This document shows, one piece after another, positions 22,821 to 34,337 of a DNA stretch of 64,000 nucleotides. Position 1 is the stretch's first letter; every line of letters begins with the position of its first letter. Source of the DNA: Nectonema munidae (Eukaryota; Nematomorpha; Nectonematoida; Nectonematidae); NCBI GenBank assembly GCA_030549495.1, contig JAUIRK010000909.1, forward strand, positions 914,001 to 978,000, in the 5' to 3' direction. Under the pieces are notes generated by a model. The model saw only the letters and a list, made by a program, of their open reading frames with translations, was not told where the DNA came from and made no database searches. Position numbers and translations under genes: made by a program.

Positions 22821-24859
22821 TATTTATTAATTTAACTTATAATGAAAAAATTTAATGTTATTGAATAAATTTTTATATTCAAAGTTTTAAAAAAAACTAT
22901 GTACGACCTTTGCACAAATAAATTACGTTTTTTTGCATAAAAATTTATGGCACTTTGAGCATAGGATGTTTGTTTTATTTTCACAAGTTGAAGGACAAAC
23001 CGAGCATCTTTTGATTTGCCTTTTCTCTTGTATTTTGTTCACTATTCTAGTAGCGTTTTCACATCTTGACATAAACTTGCGAATTGATATTGAAGGTTCA
23101 TTACCCAAAATTTCTATGAATTTCCGCCTTTTTGTGTTTGAAAATGCTTTACCCCATTGAGGACCAACTTCTGACCAAATTATGAAAGCATTAAAAACGG
23201 AAACATCAATCATAATTGAAAAAACAACCATTGGCCACCTCTTTGTTCTTATTTTACATGTGAAATTAGAAATCATTTGATCCATCGTGTCTACAGCACC
23301 CTTTGTTTTATTATTATAGTCAAGAATCATTGTTGATTTTTTATCGTTTCTATCACTGACTTCACGATTTTTGTGCAAAGTACTCAGTAGAACAACGCTT
23401 TTATATTTTTTTGGGAACGTATGAGACTCTGGTTGTATTTTCTATAAAGAAAAACTGAAGAAAAAATATTGCTTTTTTGTGGTGGGAATCCTATTTGTTT
23501 TCTAGTCTAAATTTCCATTTTGTAGACATAAAAAGAGTGTGAATCGCAAAGTTTCCAAATCTTGATTCCATATTTTGCTGGCTGGCTTGGAATATATTGG
23601 TGAAATGGACATCTTCCCCCGAATGCTACCAATTGTTTTTTCAGCTGTGATATTAGTACCGACGTTGTAAATTATAGATAAATTTTCAGACTAGCTTTCC
23701 CAAACTTCACGAATCGGTGCCAATTTATCAAAACTTCCACGACTTTTTCTAGAGTTTTTGTCGTCGAAACGTATGACTAGTAATTTTACGAAAACGTTTT
23801 AGAGACATTGTTGCTCCAAATATCGCTCTACTTGTATTTGAGTCCCATAAACTTTCGCAGTATGATTTTTACCTGTAAAATAAAAATATATTTTACTCTT
23901 TGTTATCTTGTATTGTTCTTGAAAAATTCTTTATATGTGTTTGAGTGAAGAAAATAATTTTCAGAATAGAATTTGTAAAAAAGAAAAAAAGAAGAGTTCA
24001 GGTGTTTTGCTTTGGAAATAGCATATTTGGTTGGACCAGGCTTTTTCTTTATTATACTTGCACTTGAAATCCTACCTCTATCGAAAAAAAGCTTTTCACT
24101 CAAAGTAATCACTCCATCTTTTGATTTGAAACATTCACATTGGGTTTCATTCAAGGGATCTTCATCAGAACTCACTGAGTTAGAAGATACAGCTGATATA
24201 TTATCTTCAGATTATGATGTTGAACCACTATTTTCGGCTGATACGTACTCAAAAGACTCACTGAAATCCATGTGAATAAATAAGATAATTAGTAAAGGAT
24301 TAAAGAATGTGATAACTAAAACTAATTGTAAAGGCAAAGCAAGAAACACAAATCAAAAAAGACAAAGCAAATGATGTATCAAAAATAAGATATGGTGGAA
24401 AATGGATATTGATGCATATGAAAACAAATTATCAAGCAACGTTTTACACACAGCAAGTGATTATCAAGCAACGCTTCCTTGATAACACATGTTTCAAAAA
24501 ACAAACACTGATGAAATTTTATTTTTCAGTTGTACTGCAATTGAATCAATAAACAGTAGTAGTAAAAAGTGAAGAATGATTGTTCAAGCATACACAGACA
24601 CACGCTAGCACAAACTTTAATTAATCGTTTGTTTACATATTCATTGTTTTCAACATTTTTAATCAAGGTTTCAATCAACATTTTCAAGATTTAATTGATC
24701 TGAGAAATTTTAATGTAACATTTTTTTGTTTAAAATATATCAAATTCAAAGTATAGAACAAAGTCACAAATAAATAGCTCTCAAAAAAAAATTTTTAAAT
24801 ATGAATTTTTATTTAAAAATCTTGTCTGGGTCAAATAGACCCGAAAGTAAATAGAAGGG
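22821..24859 (-). mobile_element. piggyBac element no. 2, inside the unclassified element
   Basis: Minus strand. The acidic N-terminus starts at about 24272 (MDFSESFEYVSAENSG). A degraded middle (23900-23400) still shows LAPIREVWES-like and SENLSIIYNVGTN blocks. The C-terminal part (23378-22923) has ILDYNNKTKGAVDTMDQMIS, KIRTKRWPMVVFSIMIDVSV, FNAFIIWSEV and a closing Cys-rich zinc motif, RCSVCPSTCENKTNILCSKC. This is the standard piggyBac end with its TTAA-binding cysteine domain. TTAA lies at 24860-24863 beside a CCCTTCTATTTAC terminus. The left TTAA is one of those at 22817-22835, where the terminus is eroded. Several frame breaks in the middle make it inactive. Confidence 0.8.
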
Positions 24860-24976
24860 TTAAGATGAAAAAGGTATATGACATCGGAAACTTTATCAAA
24901 TTTTAGCGAAGAGAAGGAGCAAAATTTTCAACCTGGATTCATTTCAGAACCTTACTTTCCAAATCAAAACGAACTA

Positions 24977-25780
24977 CAGTAAAACCTCATTATCTCGAAT
25001 TTGAAGGGACCAAACAAAAACTTCGAGATATCCAGGTGTTCGAGATATCCAAAATATCAAGAAAAACTAATATCAAGTCCATTTTTTGAAAAATAAGTAT
25101 CGACCGGTATGTTTTTCCTCTGCTTGTTAGATCTAAAGTAACTCTGCTAAAATAAACAGATCCTGATATCTTTTTAAAGTGCATTTTATTTTAAATCAAC
25201 GTCAGTAAGTCGGACTCAAAGAGACAGAAAGTCCAAAAAATGGTAGATGATTTGATGAAGGCATAAAAAACTATGAAAATCCATGATCATTACACATCGT
25301 ATGCCTAGTTTTACATCGCTTCTCTAAGTAGCTTTGATGATGTTGATATATTACTTTCATTAAGATTTTCATTACAAACTTAAAAATATGGCAACAGTTG
25401 TTGCATAAATAAAATTTTAAACACTGAAATTTATTGGGGAGAAGGGAGAGAGGAGCAAAATGCGTTTTTGCTCCCTAGGAAAACATTAGGTGGAGGGGAG
25501 AGGGAAAGGGTCCCTGATGTATTGCTGCTATATTGCTAGAGAACATTTATTCTTTATTATTTTGTGTTTTGGTTGTAAATGATTATTTACGTATGTAAAA
25601 AGTTGGAGATAAACAGTAAATTTGATGCTTGTAACAATTAAATACTTAGAGATATCCGGGTTATTCAAGATATCAGAGTTCGAGATATCCAAACTTATTT
25701 ACATGTAATGTATAGGGAAAAAGTTCGTACCATAAAAGAACTTCGAGATATCACATGTTCAAGATATCGAAGTTTCACTG
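24977..25780. mobile_element. Tigger/pogo non-autonomous element
   Basis: The left end CAGTAAAACCTCATTATCTC is mirrored at the right (reverse complement CAGTGAAACTTCGATATCTT). TA is duplicated on both sides (24975-24976 and 25781-25782). Further internal copies of TTCGAGATATCC lie near both ends (25019-25055 and 25650-25695), which is typical subterminal structure. About 804 bp, no transposase. It splits the unclassified element between segments b and c. Confidence 0.85.
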
Positions 25781-26524
25781 TATATAATTTAATCAGATGT
25801 GGAACTTACTAAGTCAGGAATGGGGCTTCTTTCTTTAAGAAAGACTCAAAGAATCGGATTTACTAAATGAAAACTGCAGAATATCTGTTTACCGAAAAAG
25901 ACATGAAAACTTTGAAATGTTTTATAATGTATGTAATAATCTTTGTTATTGTGAAGATGTGATTGGATTGTTCACTCCAATTTAAAGAATAGCGTTTGTG
26001 TATAGATAGCTCAACTAGGAGTCTTAAAGCAGTTTTGCTTCATAATGGAAACAAATATCCAAATATCCACACATTCCGTTCTGAAAAAAGAAAATTATGA
26101 TAATGTTAAACTAGTCTTTGAAAGTATAAAATACTCTCAATTTCAATGGGAGGTTTGTGGGGATTTTAAAATACTTTCTTTTTTGATGGGCTTGCACGGA
26201 GCTTACACAAAACATTTGTGTTTTCTTTGTTTATGAAATAGAAGAGCTGACATGATCATTATAATAAAGTTGATTGGCCACTGCAAAAAGGACTTCAGCC
26301 AGGAATGGTTAATGTATTCGGACAACCTTTGGTAGATTCTAGCAAAGTTCTATTGCCTCCACTTCATATAAAGTGGTGTTTGGTTAAACAGTTTGTAAGG
26401 CTATTGATTGTAGAAGTAAAACATTACAAGAAATTCGTTGAATGTTTCCAAAGCTTTCTGAAGCTAAAATTAAAAATGGCCTATTCATTGGACCTCATAT
26501 AAATGCAATGTTAAAATCAAAATA

Positions 26525-29500
26525 CAGTGAAATCGCGTTATAAAGAACTCGCTTATTATGAACACTTCAATAATATGCACCAACTTGTCAAATCCCTGTT
26601 TCTGGTATAATTTCACTAGGTAAATTACCTTTTATAAAAAAAAACTCGCCTTAGAAGAAACCTCGTTTATAATTTTTGATTAATTGCCGATAAATCCCTC
26701 ATAGCTCATAAAATTTCTTTGTAATTTTTGACACTCCTGTAATTGTATAATAATTGGTTCTAGGAGAAGGATGAGATGTGGAGAAGAATGATATTTTTTT
26801 ACTCTTTTGATCTTATCGCTTTTCTAAACACATGTATGCGAGTTGCAAGTCGGTGTAATTTTCCTCATCACTTCTAATCAGCAATAGCTTGTTCAAAAAT
26901 GCCAGAGCTCAAAACATTCCCGTTTCAGGACATACACTCTCAGCTAAAGCTAAAAAATTTACTTCAGATTTAAACCATCATGAGTTTAAATGTAGTGAAG
27001 GTTGGCTTCACAGATTCAAAAAACTTTTAGAAATGTTAAATCTTTGTCAACAGAATATAAAGCGAACAAAAAGCTTGGATGGATACTTCAATATTTCTTT
27101 CATGGCTGGAAAAACTTGACACTCGTTTTCGATCTGAAAAGCGACACGTTGTTCTTATATTAGACAATGTAGCATCTCATTCAAAAATAACGTTAACAAA
27201 TATAACTTTACAATTTTTGCCAGCAAATACAACATCCCGTACATAACCTATGGACCAGGGAGTTATAAAAAACTTAAAATTTCATTATAGAGTGACTTTA
27301 GTTGAAAAACTGATTACAGCTGTTGACAAGGGCTCTACTTATTCTATCAACGTTCTCGATGCTCTTCATATGACCCGGCAAGCATGGTCTTCAGTCACTA
27401 GTGAAACTATTCAAAACTGTTTTAAAGCCAGATTTGTGCAATCTATGGAAGAATAAACAAGTGTTTTAGAAAACATTACTCAAAATATACCCTTTGTGAT
27501 AGAAAGAGCGTCTCAAGTGGGACTCCAAACATCTTTTGACTTAGGAAACTATATTGCAGTTGACGATAAATTGTTCAATTCAGCTCCTCTCACAGATGAT
27601 TTTATTATAAAGGAAGTATCCAGTAGGCTTTCTGATCCACAAGAGCAGAGTGACGAAGAAGATGAAAATAATTTGTCCAAACCTGTGCCAACTGCCACTA
27701 ATGCTCTAGAAGAGCGGAGGGGAACCTGCGGTCTTAAGGCCGCATGCGGCCTTTGATATAAATATTATTTTAATAAAAACCTTGAATAGTTTTTAAGTCT
27801 GAAATCATTATACACATGAAACTTATAATATACACCACACACATAGACGAAATGAATATTAATTGTGTTCAGTGATGTCACTCCCAGAAATTGAAAGCAT
27901 TTTTCTCTGAACCCAATGAATTTTAACTTAACCAGTTTTCTCCCAATGTCCTCATATGAGGACACAAAATAGATTGTCTTTAATTTATGATAATTTTTTG
28001 TAACAGTAATTTGAAAGAAGAAAATAGGATCTTTAATGAAGAATGGGACTGAAATATTTTTTAGTGAATAGTGGCGGCAAAATGTCTTGCTTGCTGTGTG
28101 ATACCACAATTGTAACGGTTAAGAAATTCAATGCACAGCAACATTACGCTCTTCATAAACACAATAAATATGCCAAATTAGAGGGTGAGTCTGGAAAGCT
28201 AGCACTGAAGAAACTTAAAGATGGAAAGCAAAAGCAAAGATAATAGTTCCATTCTGTGTTACATCAAGGGAATGTTGCGACAGAAGCCATCTATAAAGTT
28301 GCATATTTGCTTGGAAAAAAGGTTAAACCATTCACCGATGCAGAACTCATGAATGAATGTATTTTAAAAGTGGTAAGATGTGTAGATCCAAATAAAGTTA
28401 ACAAATATAAAGAGGTGCCTCTTAAAGGAAGGATTAATACAGATCGACAGTATGTATTGGCTTGTAATGTAACAGAGCAACTCAAAAATGTAATCCAGAA
28501 GGAAAATGTGTATTACTCAGTAGGCTTGGATGAATCGACAGATTCCACAGATTCAGCACAAGTATTGTATTAAGAATGAAGGATTTATTGCGCATCTTAA
28601 AAGAGAAACCAAAGATCCAAATGAACTGATTTCTTTTCATTGTATTTTACATCAACAAAATCTCTGTGCCAAATCTGTCATTTTAAATGATACTTTGCAA
28701 AAGGTTATAAGTATTGTTCACTATATTCGAGCAAATGCCACGAAGCATCGTCAATTTCTAAACATGCTGATGATGGATGACAAAGTAATTAGTGTAGATT
28801 TGCCTTATCACTCAAAAGTACGCTGGTTGTCACAAGGGAAAGTATTGGTCAAAATTTTGTCTTTACGAAGGCAAATAATTAACTTTTTCAAAGAAAGTGA
28901 CAAACATTGTGAATTATCAGATCCAAATTTTTACAGAGATGTAGCTTTTTAAAATTAAAACTTTCAGAAGAACACATTCCCCAGTTTACGAAGGTAATGA
29001 GTGAAAATGAAGATATCTATGAATCTTTTAAAGAATACGGATCAATCTCTGTTTGACAACAGGGAAAATCCTATTGAAATTTGGAAAAAGGCGGTAGAAT
29101 ATCCTCGTCTTCATCGACATGCACGCCGACTGATTTCCTGCTTTTGTACAACATACTGTTGTGAATACACATTCTCGTACTTGACGCAAATAAAGAACTC
29201 GCTGAGAACAGAGTTGACAGATGAGCATTTGGAGGACCAATTAAAACTAAGAATCACTATGTTGGAGCTTGATATCAAAATGCTTTCTCAAAAGAAGCAA
29301 ACTCAAAGAAGTCATTAATTTGTATAAAAAGGACCTACTTACCTAAATGAAATATTTGAAAACTTCATATTCTCGATGTTTATATCGCTGTCTTTTTTAT
29401 AAGAATATTATTAATTAATACTTGTATAAAATAAAATCCTAATTTTAATAATCTAATAAAAGAGGTTCCCCACCTCTGCTCTAGAACATCGTAGTGAAGT

Positions 29501-29860
29501 TATGAAATTCCTGCAAGCTCAAAACGCAGTCCAAGAAATGTTTGATTACATTACAAAAGTTGAAAACTATTAAAAAGTGCAGAAACTCTTCTTTAATACA
29601 GACACGGATTAGTGATTATTTTTAAAAATAAAAATCAAATTTTTTATTAAAAGTTTTTTTTATTTTGTTTTATTGGGCAGTCATCCTTGATATAGCCTCA
29701 ACCTTATGAGGTATATGTTTCAGATAAATTTATTTAAGGAAATTAAGGTTCAGTAAAAATAAAGTTGACATTTTAATTTAACCCTCGGTTAAAACAAAAC
29801 TCGCTTTGTATGAACTATAACTTCATTTCCCTCCAACTTCTTTATATCGAGGTTTTACTG
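26525..29860 (+). mobile_element. Tigger (pogo) element with a hAT inserted in it
   Basis: Termini CAGTGAAATCGCGTTATAAA and, reverse-complemented at the right, CAGTAAAACCTCGATATAAA, with TA duplicated at 26523-26524 and 29861-29862. The transposase runs on the plus strand. A CENP-B/Tc5-type helix-turn-helix comes first (about 26889-27110, GHTLSAKAKKFTSDL and CSEGWLHRFKK). The DDE domain follows: VVLILDNVASH, then FLPANTTSR, then MDQGVIKNLKFHYR (second Asp and the family's QP/QGVI motif). The C-terminal tail RSEVMKFLQAQNAVQEM lies beyond the hAT (29487-29575). Much of the catalytic core between 27120 and the HTH is missing, with several frame breaks, so it is inactive. Without the hAT it is about 1.57 kb. 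Confidence 0.85.
27712..29478 (+). mobile_element. hAT element (GTF2IRD2/Charlie8-like) with 8-bp target duplication
   Basis: Flanked by a perfect 8-bp duplication CTCTAGAA (27704-27711 and 29479-29486). Termini GAGCGGAGGGGAACCT and, reverse-complemented, CAGAGGTGGGGAACCT agree at 13 of 16 positions. The transposase is on the plus strand. A BED-type finger (28043-28230) has CLLCDTTIVTVKKFNAQQHY and LHKHNKYAKLEG. The next part (28256-28570) has FTDAELMNECILKV and VGLDESTDSTDSAQVLY (catalytic Asp). The RNase-H-like part (28570-28950) has FHCILHQQNLCAK and VRWLSQGKVL. The dimerisation tail ends RTELTDEHLEDQLKLR (29110-29318). It is shorter than intact relatives and has three or four frame breaks, so it is inactive. 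It is the youngest layer of this nest. Confidence 0.9.
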
Positions 29861-30190
29861 TAATTAGAAGTAATGAGAAAAATTGAAAAAGAAGCATTTG
29901 TGATGTAGTCCATGGATTTCTCAGAAATAAAAAAGATCCCAAATACAAAGAACTTGTATCAAACCTCATTCATACATTCCATAAGCTAGGCTGTCGTATG
30001 TCCTTGAAGATTCATTTTTTGTACTCAAACTTAGATTTTTTCTTGAAAACTTAGGTGATGTCAGCGATGAGCATGGCGAAAGATCATTGCAACGATGGAA
30101 AGAAATTATCAAGGATGCTGGAACACGGCTATGATGGGAGATTACATATGGTCTCTAGTAAGAAATGATAAGAACATTCACTTGAGATAG

Positions 30191-30706
30191 ATTTTCTTAT
30201 CAAAAGAAAACACTTGATTTTAAAAAAAATTTCAAACGATAAATTTTATTTTTTGAAAGTACATAAGTACTAAAAAACTTTTCAACAACTAAAATTGGGC
30301 GAAAAAGTGAAAGAAATTTATAACTTTTTTTCAAAATAAAGTATCGATGCAATGCCAAACAAGTACTTTTTTTTGGAATCAGCGGTTAAAATTACATATA
30401 TAAACATTAAAAATACAGATAAACAAAAACATTGTTACCTTGTAATCAAAATAATATGACGATGTTATAAATGAAAAGGTGAATTTTCTAAACTTCACGA
30501 TTTTTGCATTGTTTCCAAAATTTCCTATATGCACAATTTTTATTAATAGTCTTGTCTAACTTATGTAATCATGTAACGTCACCATTTCAACAATTTTTTT
30601 GACCTAATATAACTTAACTAGTTTTCAGTAATGTTTTGAAAGTAGAATCGAAAGAGATAAAAAGCTGGATGTATAATGCAGCAAAAAAACTTATCTAGAA
30701 AATATA
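30191..30706. other. No gene recognised
   Basis: AT-rich spacer between the unclassified element and the minisatellite. No termini or coding signal seen. Confidence 0.4.
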
Positions 30707-31208
30707 GTCCATAAAAATATAAATAACAGCTTATATTCAGTTTATGATAGACCAAAAATGTTAGCACACTTATCTTGAGTCCATAAAAATATAAATAACA
30801 GCTTATATTCAGTTTATGATAGGCCAAAAATGTTAGCACACTTATCTTGAGTCCATAAAAATATAAATAACAGCTTATATTCAGTTTATGATAGACCAAA
30901 AATGTTAGCACACTTATCTTGAGTCCATAAAAATATAAATAACAGCTTATATTTAGTTTATGATAGGCCAAAAATGTTAGCACACTTATCTTGAGTCCAT
31001 AAAAATATAAATAACAGCTTATATTCAGTTTATGATAGGCCAAAAATGTTAGCACACTTATCTTGAGTCCATAAAAATATAAATAACAGCTTATATTCAG
31101 TTTATGATAGACCAAAAATGTTGCACACTTATCTTGAGTCCATAAAAATATAAATAACAGCTTATATTCAGTTTATGATAGGCCAAAAATGTTAGCACAC
31201 TTATCTTG
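30707..31208. repeat. 72-bp minisatellite, seven copies
   Basis: The unit begins GTCCATAAAAATATAAATAA and ends CACTTATCTTGA. Copies start at 30707, 30779, 30851, 30923, 30995, 31067 and 31138; the sixth is one base short. Copies are nearly identical. The main variant is GATAGACC or GATAGGCC (copies 1-7: A, G, A, G, G, A, G). Since 72 is divisible by three, the array gives long false open frames on the minus strand with a 24-residue period. High identity points to recent expansion. Confidence 0.97.
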
Positions 31209-31883
31209 TATGACGAGCCATTTCATATGATTGGGCCCTAAAATACTTGGGACAGGGAGACGGGGCATATGCTCGCAGGCGATACTTTAGCAGTAGAATT
31301 ATACTCACCCACGAGTTGAAAGCAACAATGTCAAAAAAATAGCTATAGTTCAACGTCTATTTGGTTTCTAACAGATGTATTCGCTTATCATTTGCTTAAA
31401 GCTATCAACATAACTTTTAAATATATGTAATCTAACAAAGTTTTCGGTTTATTCATGTTAGAGTTTATTGAAACATCCCTAGTATGAGCTAATCAAAACA
31501 AAAATAATTCAACTAACTGCTATGATATACTGTGTAAGCAAAAGACTAGTTTTGTACGCCAATCCAATATTTTTTTAAAAATAAAATTTTAAGCTTCTTA
31601 CATGGCGTTAAAAAATGAATTATTTTAAAAAACGATTCTATCGTAACAGAAAATCAATATCTAACATATTTAAAAGTTTATTTTTTTATCGAGTACTCAA
31701 TAGGATAAAAGAATTAATTTATTAATATTTTCTCTGGGTAATAATCGGCTTTTTACTCGTTTAGCTGTAACTTCGAAGTCCTGTCACCTGCCAAGTTCAA
31801 AAAGAATCAAGTGTGACCCTACAGGTTGTTCTAGCTAGAATTAAAGCTAAATGACCACCCTAAATAATTCGATTATCACTACT
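31209..31883. other. No gene recognised
   Basis: AT-rich stretch between the minisatellite and piggyBac no. 3. No supported feature. Confidence 0.4.
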
Positions 31884-31887
31884 TTAA

Positions 31888-33304
31888 CCCTTTTCATGTC
31901 GCCTATATTTAAAATATATATATTTTTTGAAAAATCATGGATTTGACATTTTTAATATAAAAATGAATTATTATGCAATAAAGGCTTTTTTTAATTGTGT
32001 CACATAAGCATGTTCCAACTTGGGAACATTGCAAAGGTTGCTACAAAAATTTGTATTTTATTCAAAGTTCGAATAAAAAGCCAAATTTATAATATTTTGA
32101 TACACATCAAAATATTTAACGTCTTTATCTGGTAGGCTTGCCTTACTTGACCCTTCGAAATACTTTTATTTTTGTTTTTGAATGTCCAACATTATCCAAT
32201 CAAACATCAGGTAAATTTGGTTTTTCCGCCTTTTATTGCTTTTTTTTCAAAAAGAAGTTTTTAATAAGCAGAATTATATTTCTTAAATCCAAATGTGATA
32301 TTTTTTCGTTTGAATGTAAATTGCAATGAAGTAACGAACAGAAGCTTTCAAAGCATGCACAAACACTGCCCACTACTATTTCTTTCCACGAATCATCGGC
32401 CTATAACAAGATAAAAGACAATCAAAAATATCTACATCTCCCAAGTCAGAGTTGTACATTTTGATAAGGTTTGGCCTTTTGACACTAAAATTGCTTTGGT
32501 TTCTTACTCTTCTAGACATGTTGTTTATAGGGTTATGTCCAATAAAGGTCCAATTAAAATTTCAGAATATGCTATCCTTTGATGAACACTTTTGAACTAT
32601 GACGGCCAAAATAGGCTACGTTAATTTCATCAATACGATTTTAAAATTCCAAACTGAATCAAAGAATTGTTCAAGGCAGTAGACACTAGCCTTATTTTGT
32701 CTTTGTTATCTAAAGTTCTATTGTTATTGAAATGCAGCATTCGTTTAAAAATTTTCGCCTACTCATTGTTTGAGAAACTTTGGACACGCCTAAATCCGAT
32801 TGGACCAATAATCTTGATCGCTACTCACTATTTGAAACTGAGAGAAAATAATAATGCTTTAAAATTTGAGATTTCTTCTTCATTTACACGAAACATTGTA
32901 TCATTTTTACCCTGTGTTGCAAAAATGGTTATTTTCGAAACTATTGTCTTGAACAATTCTTTACTGAAAAAGAGTCTCCAAGATCAAAAGGTGTCTTTTC
33001 GAAAAATTGTGGATATGAAGTGGAAGTATACTTGTTTTGAAACAGTCACTTTTTTCCCATTTGGGAAAACTTGTAAAAGCTATTGCTTTCTTTTTATGAG
33101 GCTTGAATGGGAAAATTTCTTTAAAATCTGAAATCTACCTGCTGCTTCAAATAACTCCACGTCTTCTAAAAATAAATTTATAACTTCAGCTTCTCTATCA
33201 GCATCTTGGATTGGAATATCAGGAGAAAGAACATCTCTACATCTTGTGTAGTGACGAAAACTGGAAATTTTGTATAGAGATAAATCAAAAGTATATGTGG
33301 ACAT
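31888..33304 (-). mobile_element. piggyBac element no. 3 (PGBD2/3-like), degenerate
   Basis: Minus strand. The N-terminal frame (33304-33139) encodes KISSFRHYTRCRDVLSPDI. Farther on are IFKRMLHFNNNRTLDNKDK and SLIQFGILKS (about 32760-32660), then NVAYFGRHSSKVFIKG (about 32610-32570), all matching the PGBD family core (relatives read RFLHFNDN and VPYFGRHS). After a gap come RPNLIKMYNSDLGDVDIFD and YRPMIRGKK (about 32495-32380), the conserved block before the C-terminus. The segment joining the two, with much of the catalytic region, is missing, and frames change repeatedly. The left terminus reads TTAA (31884-31887) then CCCTTTTCATGTCGCC, with a small palindrome TGTTCCAACTTGGGAACA at about 32011. 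The right terminus was not found. Confidence 0.68.
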
Positions 33305-33410
33305 TTTGAACCAATGTTTTGAACTTTGTCTTACAATAAATTTTTGTTTTTAAACCAAAGAATTATTTTTAATTTATTTTATTTTTTATTGATGGAAAGT
33401 TAAACTTATT

Positions 33411-33505
33411 CACCTCATCAAGGCTTCTTAAGACTTCCACACAAAATAGAAGAAAAGGCGAGTGTGAAATGTATTGATTATTATTATTGAAGTGTATAAC
33501 ATATT
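33411..33505 (-). mobile_element. SINE 3' tail fragment
   Basis: About 95 bp matching the tail half of the SINE at 20278-20375 (TCAAGGCTTCTTA, then ACTTCCA, then TGAAATGTATTGATTATTAT, then TGAAGTGTATA). The tRNA-like head is absent, so this is a 5'-truncated copy. Confidence 0.65.
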
Positions 33506-33989
33506 CAAGAGCGTTTCAAAACAATAGCTCGTTTTCCATTACTAATTTTTTTTAATTGTTTTATAGAGAAATATAGGCCTATAAATAAAGTTATTTTTAT
33601 TTTATGTCATCAATTTTCCCAAGATTTAAAATACTTCGATAAAAGTTAACCGATTTTACATTTTTTTACATTAAAATTAATTCATTTTTAAAAAGTTTAT
33701 GAGTAGTAATATGAAATCAAAATGTTAAACGCGGACTTTTCCTTTTCGATCCTCGAAAATCCCAAAATATTTTACTATTAAACTGCATTATTTCTCTCTC
33801 AGATATGGTTAGTTTATTGGTTACCATTGTAACCAAGACCGATCAAATTCCAAGTAGTAAATAAAGTATATATTGACTAAAAATTTTTGAAATCCCTTTT
33901 CATCATACAAAAACGAAAAAATGGCCAAATTGTTATACAGGTATCTCGTCTTTACTAATTAATTCGTACCTGACTAGGACACCTGTAAG

Positions 33990-34337
33990 TTGAGCCTCCT
34001 CTGTTCAAACTTGGGGCGCCCAAAGACATCCTTGCAGTCATTACCGACTACACAACAAAGTGCACAGAAAAGCTTTAGTTTATACGTCAGAAGGCTTCAA
34101 TTCACCGATGCATCGCTTTCAATTCTTGTCAAGATGGGCACGCATATTGCAAACATTTGTAGGAAGAAGATAACGATGGAAATTTCGCAAGTTATCAGTT
34201 TCTCTTGTAATCCCACTCTGTTTAAGGATCCGAGTGACCTCAAGCACAACGTGGCAAGAAAGATACTGATAAGCGCCTATCGCCCACGGCTTATTGTTGT
34301 CACCAAATTCTCAAAATCTTGTAGCCACCTTCCGTGA
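33990..34337 (+). other. Unassigned open frame in a GC-richer island
   Basis: A 115-codon open frame in a block (about 33960-34340) with clearly higher GC than its surroundings. The minus strand also has long open frames with hydrophobic stretches here. I recognise no domain, see no sure start or splice sites, and cannot choose the strand. It could be an exon of an unidentified gene or an old repeat. Confidence 0.25.

Larger units (their letters stand above)
22353..30190 (+). mobile_element. Unclassified protein-coding element, split by nested transposons
   Basis: Four collinear plus-strand segments of one protein family that I know only as uncharacterised proteins in many invertebrate genomes. 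(a) 22353-22816 opens with ATG, MSHRQCKNSPDSFCYVCW, then AYELYFGMPMDDHDKSWAPH, CGSCRLTLEGWLRGTRKAMP and IWREPKNHLNYCYFCM, a Cys-rich module with several C-x2-C pairs. (b) About 24864-24976 encodes an acidic linker. (c) 25783-26524 has VLLHNGNKYPNIH, GGLWGF and LVDSSKVLLPPLHIKWCL. (d) 29863-30190 has SNLIHTFHKLGCRMSLKI-like and MMGDYIWSLVRNDKNIHLR motifs and a stop. Between them lie a piggyBac, a Tigger MITE and a Tigger with a hAT inside. The segments also carry decay of their own. Whether the family is a host gene, a transposase or something else is unknown; I have no function to offer. Confidence 0.62.

Noticed and set aside
30618-31115. 165-codon minus-strand open frame with a 24-residue repeat
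   Set aside because: It is a direct consequence of the 72-bp minisatellite; the unit length is a multiple of three and has no stop in that frame. No coding evidence.
32667-33131. 154-codon plus-strand open frame
   Set aside because: The opposite strand carries recognisable piggyBac motifs over the same interval, so this is the antisense shadow of that relic.
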